A stretch of 64,000 nt of DNA from Comamonas testosteroni (GCF_000761245.1 NZ_AWOR01000046.1:124001-188000), one strand, 5' to 3'. Counted from the first letter of the stretch, positions 30,140-39,396 are shown. The notes: generated from the letters alone by a model not told the origin. Program-made: numbers and translations.

Positions 30140-30403
30140 ATGGATGCTCGACGCTGGATGTGGATTGTCTGGCCGGCCTTTCTGGCGGCAGCAATCATGG
30201 AGACGGTGGTTTTCGCCTTTGTGGACCCGCTGGATGTGCACTGGCTGGGTTCTCCCCTGGACTGGTCACGCCAGGCCATCTATACGGTCGCCTTTTTTGC
30301 CTTCTGGGTCGTGACCCTGATGGGAGGTGCGATGACGGTGATGCTGGGGCGCTCCGTCAGCGATCTCAATGGCGGCATCGTTTCCGAGCCTCTGCCCGAG
30401 TAA
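30140..30403 (+). CDS. Small two-span membrane protein of unknown function
   Basis: An 87-residue protein I do not recognise. It has two predicted membrane helices (WMWIVWPAFLAAAIMETVVFAF and the stretch from AIYTVAFFAFWVVTLMGGAM) and a short polar end. AAGGAG lies 7 bases before ATG 30140. It sits between ccoH and fnr, convergent with fnr, with which it shares a bidirectional terminator. Its place in the respiration block hints at a role in microaerobic physiology, but nothing in the sequence proves it. Confidence 0.78.
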   Translation: MDARRWMWIVWPAFLAAAIMETVVFAFVDPLDVHWLGSPLDWSRQAIYTVAFFAFWVVTLMGGAMTVMLGRSVSDLNGGIVSEPLPE

Positions 30404-30417
30404 TTCGCCCAGATAAA

Positions 30418-30440
30418 AAAGCCCGCTGTCCGCGGGCTTT
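30418..30440. terminator. Bidirectional terminator between the small membrane protein and fnr
   Basis: AAAGCCCGC pairs with GCGGGCTTT around TGTCC; A and T runs flank both sides. It serves the convergent pair. Confidence 0.85.
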
Positions 30441-30466
30441 GTCTTGAGAGCGTCTGCTGACTCGGT

Positions 30467-31189
30467 TCAGCTCTGGCATTGCTGGCTGTTGACGATGCGT
30501 TTGAGCGCCTCGGTATCCAGAATGCGCAGGTGGCGCTGCTTGACTTCCACAATGCCTTCCTCTGCAAATTTGGAGAAAGTGCGGCTCACGGTCTCGAGCT
30601 TGAGGCCCAGGTAACTGCCGATTTCTTCGCGCGTCATGCGCAGCACCAGCTCCGACTTGGAAAAGCCGCGTGCCGACAGACGCTGGACCAGGTTCAACAC
30701 AAAAGCCGCCAGGCGCTCTTCGGCACGCATGCTGCCCAGCAGCAGCATCACGCCATGCTCGCGCACGATTTCGCGGCTCATGACCTTGTGCACATGGTTC
30801 TGCAGCGCCGTGACCTCGCGCGAGAGCTGCTCCAGCTTGTCAAACGGCATGACACAGACCTCGGCGTCTTCCAGGGCCACGGCATCACAGGTGTGGTGGT
30901 CGTTGACGATACCGTCCAGACCAATGATTTCGCCCGCCATCTGAAAGCCTGTGACCTGATCGCGTCCGTCTTCGGTAGCCACGCTGGTCTTGAAGAAGCC
31001 GGTTCGAATGGCATACAGAGAGGTGAACTCTTCGCCATTGCGAAACAGCAGCCCGCCGCGCTTGACCTTGCGGCGCGTGGCCACAATCTCGTCAATGCGC
31101 TCCATTTGTTCATCGTCCAGGCCCATGGGCATGCACAGTTCACGCAGATTGCAGTTGGAGCAGGATGCTTTGATGGTCTGAAGATTCAT
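30467..31189 (-). CDS. fnr: FNR-type oxygen-sensing regulator
   Basis: Crp/Fnr-family global regulator that binds DNA when its oxygen-labile 4Fe-4S cluster is intact. The 240-residue protein has the cluster Cys residues C10, C13, C19 (SCSNCNLRELC) and C101 (HHTCDAV), a cyclic-nucleotide-like domain and a C-terminal helix-turn-helix with LETVSRTFSK, whose E-xx-SR pattern predicts TTGAT half-sites. Such sites are seen at 31302 and 22035. ATG 31189 is chosen because the upstream extension is not family-like. It is divergent from hemN; a perfect FNR box lies between, so autoregulation is likely. Confidence 0.96.
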   Translation of the reverse strand: MNLQTIKASCSNCNLRELCMPMGLDDEQMERIDEIVATRRKVKRGGLLFRNGEEFTSLYAIRTGFFKTSVATEDGRDQVTGFQMAGEIIGLDGIVNDHHTCDAVALEDAEVCVMPFDKLEQLSREVTALQNHVHKVMSREIVREHGVMLLLGSMRAEERLAAFVLNLVQRLSARGFSKSELVLRMTREEIGSYLGLKLETVSRTFSKFAEEGIVEVKQRHLRILDTEALKRIVNSQQCQS

Positions 31190-31301
31190 GGGCTTTTTGC
31201 AACTGCGCAGACAGACACAGAGTGGAGAGTCGCGCTGGTCATTGACCTCGTGGTTGAAGATGAGATGGATCAAATTGTCGCAGCACTTGCCTTGAGGTCT
31301 C

Positions 31302-31315
31302 TTGATTTTGATCAA
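31302..31315. promoter_or_regulatory. Perfect FNR box between fnr and hemN
   Basis: TTGAT-TTTG-ATCAA matches the FNR consensus exactly. It lies 113 bases from the fnr ATG and 143 bases from the hemN ATG, so it could act on both. The neighbouring HTH of Fnr has the residues expected to read this site. Confidence 0.88.
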
Positions 31316-31457
31316 GGACAGGGTGATTGCCTTGGGGCACATTGACCGTATTCGTTCAAAAACATGCGCTTTTGCCTATTTGGGGCATGATTTTCAGGAT
31401 CTGATTTCCATTGAAATATGCTCTATACAGAGTGTGGGCGCACCCTAACTCCCAGTT

Positions 31458-32840
31458 ATGACCGCAGTCACGCCTGAGTTGCTGAGCCGCTTTGATATCC
31501 CCGGCCCACGCTACACATCGTTCCCAACAGCCGACCGTTTTGTTGAGGCTTTTGGTGCAGACGACTACATACTGGCACTCAAGCAGCGCAAGACGCATTC
31601 TGGCTCGCGCGCTTTGCCCCTGTCCGTTTACGTGCACGTGCCGTTCTGTGAGTCGCTTTGCTATTACTGCGCCTGCAACAAAATCGTGACCAAGCATCAT
31701 GAAAAGGCTGCCGAGTATCTGGACTACTTGAGCCGCGAGCTGGCCATGCATACCGAGCACTGCGGCAAAGGCCAGCTCGTAAGCCAGCTGCATCTGGGCG
31801 GAGGTACACCGACCTTCTTCAGCGATGCCGAGTTGCAGCAGCTGATGGTCTTGATGCGTGAGCATTTCAAGCTGGATCCCGCGGGGGAGTACTCCATCGA
31901 GGTCGATCCGCGCACCGTCAGCAACGAGCGGCTGAGAGCTCTCAAGGACATGGGGTTCAATCGACTGAGTTTTGGCGTGCAGGACTTTGACCCCGCGGTG
32001 CAGAAAGCGGTGCACCGCGAGCAGCCCGCCGAGCAAGTCTTTGCGTTGGTGGCCGAGGCGCGCCGCCTGGGCTTTGTCTCCATCAATGTGGACTTGATCT
32101 ACGGGTTGCCCAGGCAGACGCCCGAGTCTTTTGCGCGCACGCTGGCACAGGTCAATGAGCTGCGCCCCGATCGCATTGCACTGTATGCCTATGCGCATTT
32201 GCCCGAGCGCTTCAAGCCGCAAAGGCGTATCGAGTCGGCAGACCTGCCCATGGGACAGGACAAGCTGAACATGCTTTCCGGCGCCATCGATGCGTTCATG
32301 AATGGCGGCTATGTCTATGTGGGCATGGACCACTTTGCACTGCCTGACGACTCTCTGGCCATTGCCAAGCGCCAGGGGCGCTTGCATCGAAACTTTCAGG
32401 GCTATAGCACCCAGCCTGATTGCGATCTGATTGCACTGGGCGTATCGGCTATCGGCAAGGTGGGCGCGACCTACAGTCAGAACGTCAAGACTCTTGAAGA
32501 GTATTACGATGCCGTCGATGGCGGCATGCTGCCCGTGCAGCGTGGACTGGCGCTTTCACGTGACGATCTGGTGCGCAGAGCCGTCATCATGTCCATCATG
32601 TGTCAGGGCTCCGTCCTGTATGAGCCGATGGAGCAGGCCTGGCTGATCAATTTCCGCGAGTACTTTGCTTCGGAGCTCGCCGCACTGGCGGAAATGCAGC
32701 GCAATGGCCTGGTTCAGCTATCCGACGAGGGCTTCAAGGTCACGGGCCTGGGCTGGTTTTTTGTGCGCGGAGTAGCCATGCTGTTTGATCGATATTTGCA
32801 GGCCGACCGAAACCGCGCGCGCTTTTCGCGCATCATCTAG
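31458..32840 (+). CDS. hemN: Oxygen-independent coproporphyrinogen III oxidase
   Basis: Radical-SAM enzyme that decarboxylates coproporphyrinogen III to protoporphyrinogen IX without oxygen. The 460 residues include the SAM cluster motif CESLCYYCAC near residue 64 (CX3CX2CXC), HLGGGTPTF, the SIEVDPRTVS strand and the HemN C-terminal domain (GWFFVRGVAMLFDRYL). The length equals that of true HemN, not the shorter HemW. It is divergent from fnr with a perfect FNR box between, and 3 bases separate it from the next gene. Confidence 0.97.
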   Translation: MTAVTPELLSRFDIPGPRYTSFPTADRFVEAFGADDYILALKQRKTHSGSRALPLSVYVHVPFCESLCYYCACNKIVTKHHEKAAEYLDYLSRELAMHTEHCGKGQLVSQLHLGGGTPTFFSDAELQQLMVLMREHFKLDPAGEYSIEVDPRTVSNERLRALKDMGFNRLSFGVQDFDPAVQKAVHREQPAEQVFALVAEARRLGFVSINVDLIYGLPRQTPESFARTLAQVNELRPDRIALYAYAHLPERFKPQRRIESADLPMGQDKLNMLSGAIDAFMNGGYVYVGMDHFALPDDSLAIAKRQGRLHRNFQGYSTQPDCDLIALGVSAIGKVGATYSQNVKTLEEYYDAVDGGMLPVQRGLALSRDDLVRRAVIMSIMCQGSVLYEPMEQAWLINFREYFASELAALAEMQRNGLVQLSDEGFKVTGLGWFFVRGVAMLFDRYLQADRNRARFSRII

Positions 32841-32843
32841 CGC

Positions 32844-33557
32844 ATGTTGTTTTCGCTGGTCTGGACTGCTTTGATCATGGGGCTCGTGGGTGGGCCCCAT
32901 TGTCTTGTAATGTGCGCTGCCCCCTGCAGTGTGGTCACAGCAGCGAAGCCTGTCGGTGGCGGGCAGCCCGTTGCCGTGCACGGCCTGCAAAAACGCCAAT
33001 GGCTGCGTACCAGCCTGTTTCATCTGGGTCGCATCGCTGCCTATGCCCTGCTGGGAGGGGTCGCGGCCGTGGCCATGGAAAGTCTGGCCTGGCTGACCAG
33101 TCAGACAACGGCATTGCAGAGACTTTGGACGCTGATGCATGTGGCGGTAATGGCCTGGGGACTGGCCATGGTGGTGCAGGCGCGGCAACCAGCTTGGCTG
33201 GAGCGGGCGGGGCGTTCCGTCTGGGCCAGGGCTCAGCCCTGGGTCACCGCGCCGGGCGGCAGTCTGGCAGCAGGCTTTGCCTGGGCACTGATGCCTTGTG
33301 GTTTGCTGTATTCGGCGGTGTTGGTGGCGGCCTTGAGTGGCGGCGCCTGGCAAGGTGCTTTGTCCATGGCAGCCTTTGCCGTTGGTGGTGCACTGTGGCT
33401 GTTGGCGGGACCCTGGCTGTGGCAGCTGGGACAGTCGCATGTCAATGCATTGCGGGCCAGATGGGGCACCAGAGTCGCAGGTCTGATGCTGATTGGTGTT
33501 GCGAGTTGGGCTTTGTGGATGGACCTGGTCTACAAACCCAGCCTTTGGTGCCGATAA
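32844..33557 (+). CDS. SafE/DsbD-like six-span membrane protein next to hemN
   Basis: A 237-residue membrane protein of the sulfite-exporter TauE/SafE or UreH-like (DsbD_2) family. It has about six helices and the hallmark GGPHCLVMCAAPC in helix one plus GFAWALMPCGLLYSAVL, giving three Cys in or near the membrane. Relatives often sit beside cco or hemN genes and are thought to handle metal or redox cofactors for oxidase assembly. It starts 3 bases after hemN, so they are co-transcribed. The transported species cannot be read from sequence. Confidence 0.82.
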   Translation: MLFSLVWTALIMGLVGGPHCLVMCAAPCSVVTAAKPVGGGQPVAVHGLQKRQWLRTSLFHLGRIAAYALLGGVAAVAMESLAWLTSQTTALQRLWTLMHVAVMAWGLAMVVQARQPAWLERAGRSVWARAQPWVTAPGGSLAAGFAWALMPCGLLYSAVLVAALSGGAWQGALSMAAFAVGGALWLLAGPWLWQLGQSHVNALRARWGTRVAGLMLIGVASWALWMDLVYKPSLWCR

Positions 33558-33667
33558 GTCACACAAGAGGGGATTGTTGACGCTGTTTGCATCCCAACAG
33601 ACCCTAGTCATGGTTGAGCAGTCATGGAACTGCGGAATAATGTCTTATCTTGTGTGTAGCGCTCAAA

Positions 33668-34912
33668 GTGAATCGTTTCGTTGCTATTGATATCGGACAA
33701 CTGCGTATCGGTATGTATGTCCATCTGGAGACTGGCTGGTTGCGCCATCCGTTTCCCGTCAGCAGCTTCAAGATTGTCAATGACGAGCAGTTGCAGACAC
33801 TCAGGACCCTGAAGCTCAAGGCAGTTCAGGTTGATCTATCGAGAAGCGATCTGGAAGAGGCAGCGGCGTCTGCGGCTGCAGACCCTCAACTCGCACCTTC
33901 CCCCCCCGAGAATGATGCGCATGCATGGCGTAACAGTATTTTGGGCATGCAATCCAGGTTTCTGGGCGCGGTTTCCGTATTTGATGACGTGCAGGCCTTG
34001 TTGCCAGTCAACCCCGAGAAGGCGCGGACAACGACGGATATGCTGGTTGCGCAGCAAGTCGTCAAACTGGCGCAGGCTCGTGATCTGAGTTTGCATCTGC
34101 TCGCGGATACGGGGGGCGCCACCTTTGGCGTTCATGGTGTCAATGTCTCCGTACTGAGCCTGTTGTTGGGTAAGACGCTGGGTCTGTGCAATGACGTATT
34201 GCAGGATCTGGGCACGGCGGCCCTGTTGCATGACATCGGCAAGCCGGGGCTGGAGATTTCCGCATCGGCCAATGCACTGAATCAAGGTGCGGGCCGCACG
34301 CCTCTGCGAGAGACCGTGTATGCACGTCATGTCGGAGAGTCGGTGGCGTTGGCTCTATCCATGGGCTATCCTCCTTCCGTCACGACGGCCATCGCCCAGC
34401 ATCATGAATGGGCCGATGGGTCAGGCTTTCCACTCGGCTTGCTGGCCGCAGATATGGACATTGCCGGACAGATCCTGGCGCTGGTCAATAATTTTGAGCG
34501 CTTGTGCAATCTGCCACTGCAAGGCAACGAAATGACGCCTCATGAAGCCATGGCTGCACTGTACGGGCAGTATCGCCAGCGATATGCGCCCGATGTGCTC
34601 AAGGCATTCGTGCAGACATTGGGGGTCTATCCGCCGGGCTCTTTGGTGGAGCTAAGTGATGGGCGGATGGGCGTGGTGGTGTCCGTCAACACCAGCCAGT
34701 CGCTCAAGCCGCAGGTGCTGACCTATGACATGCAGGCGCCGCAGAAGCTGCGGTTCGTAGATTTGCTTGAATATGTGGGTTTGGGTATTCGCCGAGGTTT
34801 GACGCGAAATCAGCTTTCTCGAAATGCGTTAGAAGCTTTACAGCCGCAAAGGCGTCTTTGCTACTTTTTTGATAGTTCTGCAGCACCTGCTGCCGAGAAA
34901 GACATCGCGTGA
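33668..34912 (+). CDS. HD-GYP-like protein with DUF3391
   Basis: Probable cyclic-di-GMP phosphodiesterase-type output protein. N-terminal DUF3391 (IDIGQLRIGMYVHLETGWLR) is followed by an HD domain with LLHDIGKPG near 188 and HHEWADGSGFP near 245. The GYP tripeptide is GFP, so activity is uncertain. GTG 33668 gives the usual DUF3391 opening; a TTG at 33650 is also possible, and neither has a strong ribosome site. The last codons overlap the next gene (GTGA), and the C-terminal tail seems to be encoded by a degenerate copy of the dispersed repeat. Confidence 0.85.
   Translation: MNRFVAIDIGQLRIGMYVHLETGWLRHPFPVSSFKIVNDEQLQTLRTLKLKAVQVDLSRSDLEEAAASAAADPQLAPSPPENDAHAWRNSILGMQSRFLGAVSVFDDVQALLPVNPEKARTTTDMLVAQQVVKLAQARDLSLHLLADTGGATFGVHGVNVSVLSLLLGKTLGLCNDVLQDLGTAALLHDIGKPGLEISASANALNQGAGRTPLRETVYARHVGESVALALSMGYPPSVTTAIAQHHEWADGSGFPLGLLAADMDIAGQILALVNNFERLCNLPLQGNEMTPHEAMAALYGQYRQRYAPDVLKAFVQTLGVYPPGSLVELSDGRMGVVVSVNTSQSLKPQVLTYDMQAPQKLRFVDLLEYVGLGIRRGLTRNQLSRNALEALQPQRRLCYFFDSSAAPAAEKDIA
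34865..34905 (+). repeat. Degenerate dispersed repeat, copy R3
   Basis: Reads TTTTTGATAGTTCTGCAGCA then CCTGCTGC, resembling the start of the repeat (ATAGCTGCTAGCGCCTGTTGC in R1) with one indel. It codes for the last residues of the HD-GYP-like protein. Similarity is weak. Confidence 0.3.
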
Positions 34913-37398
34913 CTTTGCAGCAGAGTTTTTTGATCGACCCTCTGCTTGCCTCCATGCTCGATGGTTTGCAGGAGGCGGTCTGGCTGCTGGATGCACAGAC
35001 ACTGCGTGTCGTGCATGCCAATGCAGCCAGTATGCAACTCACAGGCTACACGCCCGAGCAGGCGCAGGAGCAGTATGTTGATGTGCTGTGCGCCTCCCTG
35101 GTGCAAAAAGCGTTCTGGCAGGATGCCTCAAACTGGGTGGGTGGGGCGAAATTTCTCACGGAAATTTGTACAGCCAATGGTTCATTGACGGCTGTTGAGA
35201 TGGGGGTGGGCTCCGTCGCCCTGAACCCACGCTGGTTGATGCTCACCATGCTCGACCGCAGCGAGCAGTTGCGGCACGAGAGCGAACTGGACATGTTGCT
35301 TGCAGAGTTGCGGGCGACGCTTGAGTCCGCTGCAGATGGCATGCTGGTCTGTGATCTGCGCGGCGGCATTCGTGCATTCAACCACCGCTTCGCGGAGCTG
35401 TGGCAACTACCCGAGCCACTGCTCGTGCAGCGAGATGATGCGGCCATCTTTACCCACCTGGAAGCACAGACCATCAGCAGCGAGAGTCAGTTCACTCTTT
35501 TGCAGGATGCGCAGGACCTGTCGGCTCCTGAAACCTCGGAGGTGCTGCAACTGCTCAGTGGCAGGGTTCTGGAGCGCCGCTCCGTGCCTCAGCTCAGTCG
35601 CGGTGTGGCGATAGGACGTATCTACTCCTATCGAGATATCACGGTGGAGTCCAGCTCGGCGACCGAACTGCGTCTGGCTGCAAGAGTGTTCGAGTCCAGC
35701 CTGGATGGTATCTTCATTGCAGATGCCAATGGTGTCATCGTTCAGGTCAACCCGGCTGGCGGGCAGTTGCTGCATGGCAAGGCGGTGCTGGGGCTCGCCG
35801 CCTGGACTTTGTTCGAGTCTGAGGGGGGGGCTGTGTCCGACCTGCTGGAGCTGGCCGCTGCGCGCTGGGATGTGGGCAGCTTCTGGGAGGGCAATCTTTG
35901 GCTCAAGCAAAGTGACGGTCAGCGCTGCGCGGTCTGGCTGTCCTGGGTGGCATTGCGTGACGGCTATGGGCGTCTGGTACAAAGCATTGGCTTTATGCGC
36001 GACATGACCATGCAGCGCAGTGCGCAAAAGCAGATTGAGCAGCTGGCTTACAGTGATGCGTTGACAGGGCTGCCCAATCGCCTGAGTTTGAGCCGTCACG
36101 TGCAAGCCGCCATCACTGCTGCGCGCTTCACACAGCAGCCCTTCAGCATTCTGTTTCTGGATCTGGACCGTTTCAAGATCATCAACGATTCACTGGGCCA
36201 TGACTTCGGCGACCGGGTGCTCAAGCTGGTTGCTCAGCGGCTGAGCGGACTGCTGCGCCCTGCCGATGTGTTGTGCCGTCAGGGCGGGGACGAATTTGTT
36301 CTCTATCTGCATGATTGCACGGGGGAAGGGGCTTCGGCCGTGGCCGCCCGTATTCTGGACGAAATGCGCCAGCCCTTCATGCTTGACGGTCTGGGCTTTT
36401 CCGTTCAGTGCAGCATTGGGGCTGCGCAATTTCCGGCAGATGGTTTGACGCTGGACGAGCTGATTCGTCAGGCCGATATCGCCATGTATCGCGTCAAGGA
36501 GCGTGGACGCGGCAATTTCAGCTTCTATCAGCCGCAAATGAGTGCGGGTCTGCTCTCGCGCATGAAGCTGGAGCATGCCATGCGCCAGGCGCTGGACAAA
36601 GGGCATATGGCCGTGCACTTTCAGCCACAGGTACATATCCGTTCGGGTCGCATCGTGGCGGCAGAGGCTTTGCTTCGATGGACGGACCCCGAACTCGGGG
36701 TGATCTCTCCTGCAGCCTTCATTCCCTTAGCGGAGGAGTCCGGCTACGTGGTTGCGCTGGATGCCTGGGTGCTGGAGCAATCAGTACAAGAGGCGGCGCG
36801 CTGGCTGGCTATGGACATGCCCGTCAAGGTATCGGTGAATGTCTCCGCGCTGGAGTTCAGGCAGCCGGACTTTGTGGATCGCCTCAAATATGTGTTGGAA
36901 GCCAGCGGCTTGCCGGCACAGTGGCTGGAGCTGGAGCTGACCGAGAGCATTTTGCTGCAGGAGGCGCAGGAAATGGCTTTGCGCGTCCACCAGATCGCAG
37001 AGCTGGGTGTGGGTCTGGTCATTGACGATTTCGGTACCGGCTATTCGAGCTTGGCGTATTTGAAAAAACTGCCGATCTCCAAGATCAAGATCGACCAGAG
37101 TTTTGTGCGCGGCCTGCCGCATGATGCGGGAGACAAGGCCATTGTGGGCGCCATCATCAGCATGGGGCAGGCATTGGGCGTGGAACTTGTGGCAGAAGGT
37201 GTGGAAACGCAGGAACAATGCCAGGCAATCGAGCAGTTACAAGGCGACTACTTTCAGGGCTATCTGTGCTCGCCAGCCTTGCCTGCGGAGCAATTCCGAA
37301 AGCGTTTGGAGCAGGGTGCATCCGAGCAGGAGCCGAGAGTTCAGCCGTATTCACCGGATGACGATGTCAGCGGTATTCATATTGCAGGTCTGCAATAG
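34909..37398 (+). CDS. PAS-GGDEF-EAL cyclic-di-GMP enzyme
   Basis: An 829-residue predicted cytoplasmic signalling protein with two to three PAS-like sensor segments (about 10-125, 135-240 and 250-370), a diguanylate cyclase domain with DLDRFKIINDSLGHDFG and intact GGDEF near 459, and a phosphodiesterase domain with EAL near 586, ELTES, IDDFGTGYSSL and EGVET. A product-inhibition RxxD (RPAD) lies five residues before GGDEF. Both domains look catalytically competent. GTG 34909 overlaps the upstream stop by 4 bases, so it is coupled to the HD-GYP-like gene. Confidence 0.93.
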   Translation: MTLQQSFLIDPLLASMLDGLQEAVWLLDAQTLRVVHANAASMQLTGYTPEQAQEQYVDVLCASLVQKAFWQDASNWVGGAKFLTEICTANGSLTAVEMGVGSVALNPRWLMLTMLDRSEQLRHESELDMLLAELRATLESAADGMLVCDLRGGIRAFNHRFAELWQLPEPLLVQRDDAAIFTHLEAQTISSESQFTLLQDAQDLSAPETSEVLQLLSGRVLERRSVPQLSRGVAIGRIYSYRDITVESSSATELRLAARVFESSLDGIFIADANGVIVQVNPAGGQLLHGKAVLGLAAWTLFESEGGAVSDLLELAAARWDVGSFWEGNLWLKQSDGQRCAVWLSWVALRDGYGRLVQSIGFMRDMTMQRSAQKQIEQLAYSDALTGLPNRLSLSRHVQAAITAARFTQQPFSILFLDLDRFKIINDSLGHDFGDRVLKLVAQRLSGLLRPADVLCRQGGDEFVLYLHDCTGEGASAVAARILDEMRQPFMLDGLGFSVQCSIGAAQFPADGLTLDELIRQADIAMYRVKERGRGNFSFYQPQMSAGLLSRMKLEHAMRQALDKGHMAVHFQPQVHIRSGRIVAAEALLRWTDPELGVISPAAFIPLAEESGYVVALDAWVLEQSVQEAARWLAMDMPVKVSVNVSALEFRQPDFVDRLKYVLEASGLPAQWLELELTESILLQEAQEMALRVHQIAELGVGLVIDDFGTGYSSLAYLKKLPISKIKIDQSFVRGLPHDAGDKAIVGAIISMGQALGVELVAEGVETQEQCQAIEQLQGDYFQGYLCSPALPAEQFRKRLEQGASEQEPRVQPYSPDDDVSGIHIAGLQ

Positions 37399-37580
37399 TC
37401 TGAGGGCATGCTTTTTTGCTAGGTTTCCTATCGTCTGATTTGACGATGCGCAGTTTCTGAGGACTCAACAAAATCAAGGCATTTCTTGGGCCGACTTCCG
37501 GGTGCGTGCATCAATGAAGAGCGCGCGCAGAGTTGAGTAACTGTGCGGTATTTGATGGGCCGGATTTTTTGAGACAGCAA

Positions 37581-38831
37581 ATGCCCAAAGGCGATTACGC
37601 AACTTTTGATTTCTACAGCTATCGCTCGGATGCTCTTCAGACCGTCGCCGGCTTTCCCGTTCCGTATGCTGCGGAGCCTGAGGCTGCTTCTTCGCCGGAA
37701 CAGGCCTCGGTCATCGGTACCGAAGCCTTGAGTCAACTGATTACTGCGCTGTACGAGTCAGCCATGGACCCGCAGAACTGGAAGGTATTTCTGGAGCTGC
37801 TGCGCTCAAGCGCCAATGGCAACTACGCCTCGCTCGTGGTGCGAGACCCTCATGGTGAGAATGTGGGCTGGGTAATTTCAGCAACGGGCGGTCGCTCCGA
37901 AGTCATTCCTTACGACCCTTATGCGCAATGGAGTCCGTTTCTCGGTATCGTCAAGGACAAGGTGCTCACCCTGTCGGATGTGATGACAGAGGCCGAATGG
38001 CATTCCTGTCGCTACTACACCGACTGGTGCAAGGGGGTGGACATCGAGCACATTCTGGCCGTGGATGTCATGACCGATAACGGCTGCTCCTATGGTTGGC
38101 GCATCACGCGGTCTGCGGCAGCGGGAGCATTCGAGTCAACACATCTGGACGTGGTGCGCATGTTGGTGCCGCACCTCAAGCGGGTTTTGAACATGCAGCT
38201 GAATCTGCATCGTGACCGGCAGGTCATTTCGCTATACGGGCGTGCCACTGCGCAGCTGATGATGGGCGTGGTCATTCTCGATCAGACGGGGAAAATGATA
38301 GAGGCCAACCCAGCGGCCATCACCATTTTGAACGTGGGTGATGGAATACGGGTCAACAACGGTGCGCTCGAGGCCGTCTATGCCAATGATAATCGCCGGC
38401 TGCAGCGTCTGATCCGTGATGCCTTGCTTTCTCCCAAGCTGGAGAGCGTCTCCATGACCGAGGGCATGTCCATCACTCGCCAGTCCGGTCAACTCAACTG
38501 GGGAGTGGTGGTGCAAAGCATCTCTCCCGACGAATGGACCGAAGGCAAGCAGCGTCCCAGCGTAGCGGTTTTTCTGCGCGATACGACGGGCAAGGCAGAG
38601 CCGCCCGTCAAGCTCACGCAGCAGCTTTTCCATCTGACTCCTGCAGAGACAGCAGTGGCCACGCACCTGAGCAACGGCATGTCTTTGGAGGAGGCGGCCG
38701 AGGCTCTGGGTATCAAACCCAATACCGCCCGCGCCCATTTGCGCTCCATCTTCTCCAAGACAGGGGTTCGCCGTCAGACTGAACTGGTGCGACTCTTTCT
38801 CAACAGCGTGGCCTGGCTGGGCAACCATTGA
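37581..38831 (+). CDS. LuxR-type helix-turn-helix regulator
   Basis: A 416-residue protein whose C-terminus is a LuxR/FixJ-type DNA-binding domain (FHLTPAETAVATHLSNGMSL, then EEAAEALGIKPNTARAHLRS and IFSKTGVRRQTELVRL). The N-terminal 340 residues hold a PAS-like segment (VVILDQTGKMIEANPAAITI) but no receiver or acyl-homoserine-lactone domain that I can recognise. ATG 37581 is chosen over TTG 37533, neither with a strong ribosome site. It follows the cyclic-di-GMP gene by 182 bases. The target genes and ligand are unknown. Confidence 0.85.
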   Translation: MPKGDYATFDFYSYRSDALQTVAGFPVPYAAEPEAASSPEQASVIGTEALSQLITALYESAMDPQNWKVFLELLRSSANGNYASLVVRDPHGENVGWVISATGGRSEVIPYDPYAQWSPFLGIVKDKVLTLSDVMTEAEWHSCRYYTDWCKGVDIEHILAVDVMTDNGCSYGWRITRSAAAGAFESTHLDVVRMLVPHLKRVLNMQLNLHRDRQVISLYGRATAQLMMGVVILDQTGKMIEANPAAITILNVGDGIRVNNGALEAVYANDNRRLQRLIRDALLSPKLESVSMTEGMSITRQSGQLNWGVVVQSISPDEWTEGKQRPSVAVFLRDTTGKAEPPVKLTQQLFHLTPAETAVATHLSNGMSLEEAAEALGIKPNTARAHLRSIFSKTGVRRQTELVRLFLNSVAWLGNH

Positions 38832-39396
38832 TTCCAGCACGGAAAACAGGCAAAAAAGTCCTGCATTGCCGGCTGTTTCTTGTGCCCAGTTGGAAGCTGT
38901 TGCCAGTATGGGGCTTGCATCTGTCATTACCTCGTAGTTGTTGGAGTCGCAGTCAGGATGCTTGAAGTCGTCATTCATTGGCTGGGTCATGCCTTAAAGG
39001 TCGGCACTATCAGGGCTGAGACGCAGCCTGCAAGGTTGAAATCAGTTTTGAATGCGAAGGCAGGTGCGCTGCCGACGCCTGGAGCCGTCGAATGCCGATC
39101 ACAGTCTTTCAGTTAGTCGCTTAGCACGATTGCTGCAGAGGCGAGAGCATCAAGCACTGTCGGCTGAGTTGCCTGCGTAGGCTGCATGCAGGGGTATTTG
39201 TCGACGGTTGCTGCAGGGCGGTGCTCGCCCCTGGCAATGGCACCAGCTGTATCAAAGCTGCGATCATCCAGGTTCTCGGCATTCATGACCGCATCAAGAA
39301 GCGCAAAGTGCTTGATAGCGGTGGGCAGTGGGCTGGAATGACCATTCACTATGAAATGATCTGACGGCTAAGGATCTTGCCTAGCAAAAAATTGAA
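38832..39396. other. Intergenic stretch with no supported gene
   Basis: 565 bases between the LuxR-type gene and the convergent diguanylate cyclase. Short open frames occur on both strands (for example 39113-39349 minus), but none has a ribosome site, a recognisable domain or natural codon use. No tRNA or terminator is evident. It may be decayed coding sequence. Confidence 0.5.
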
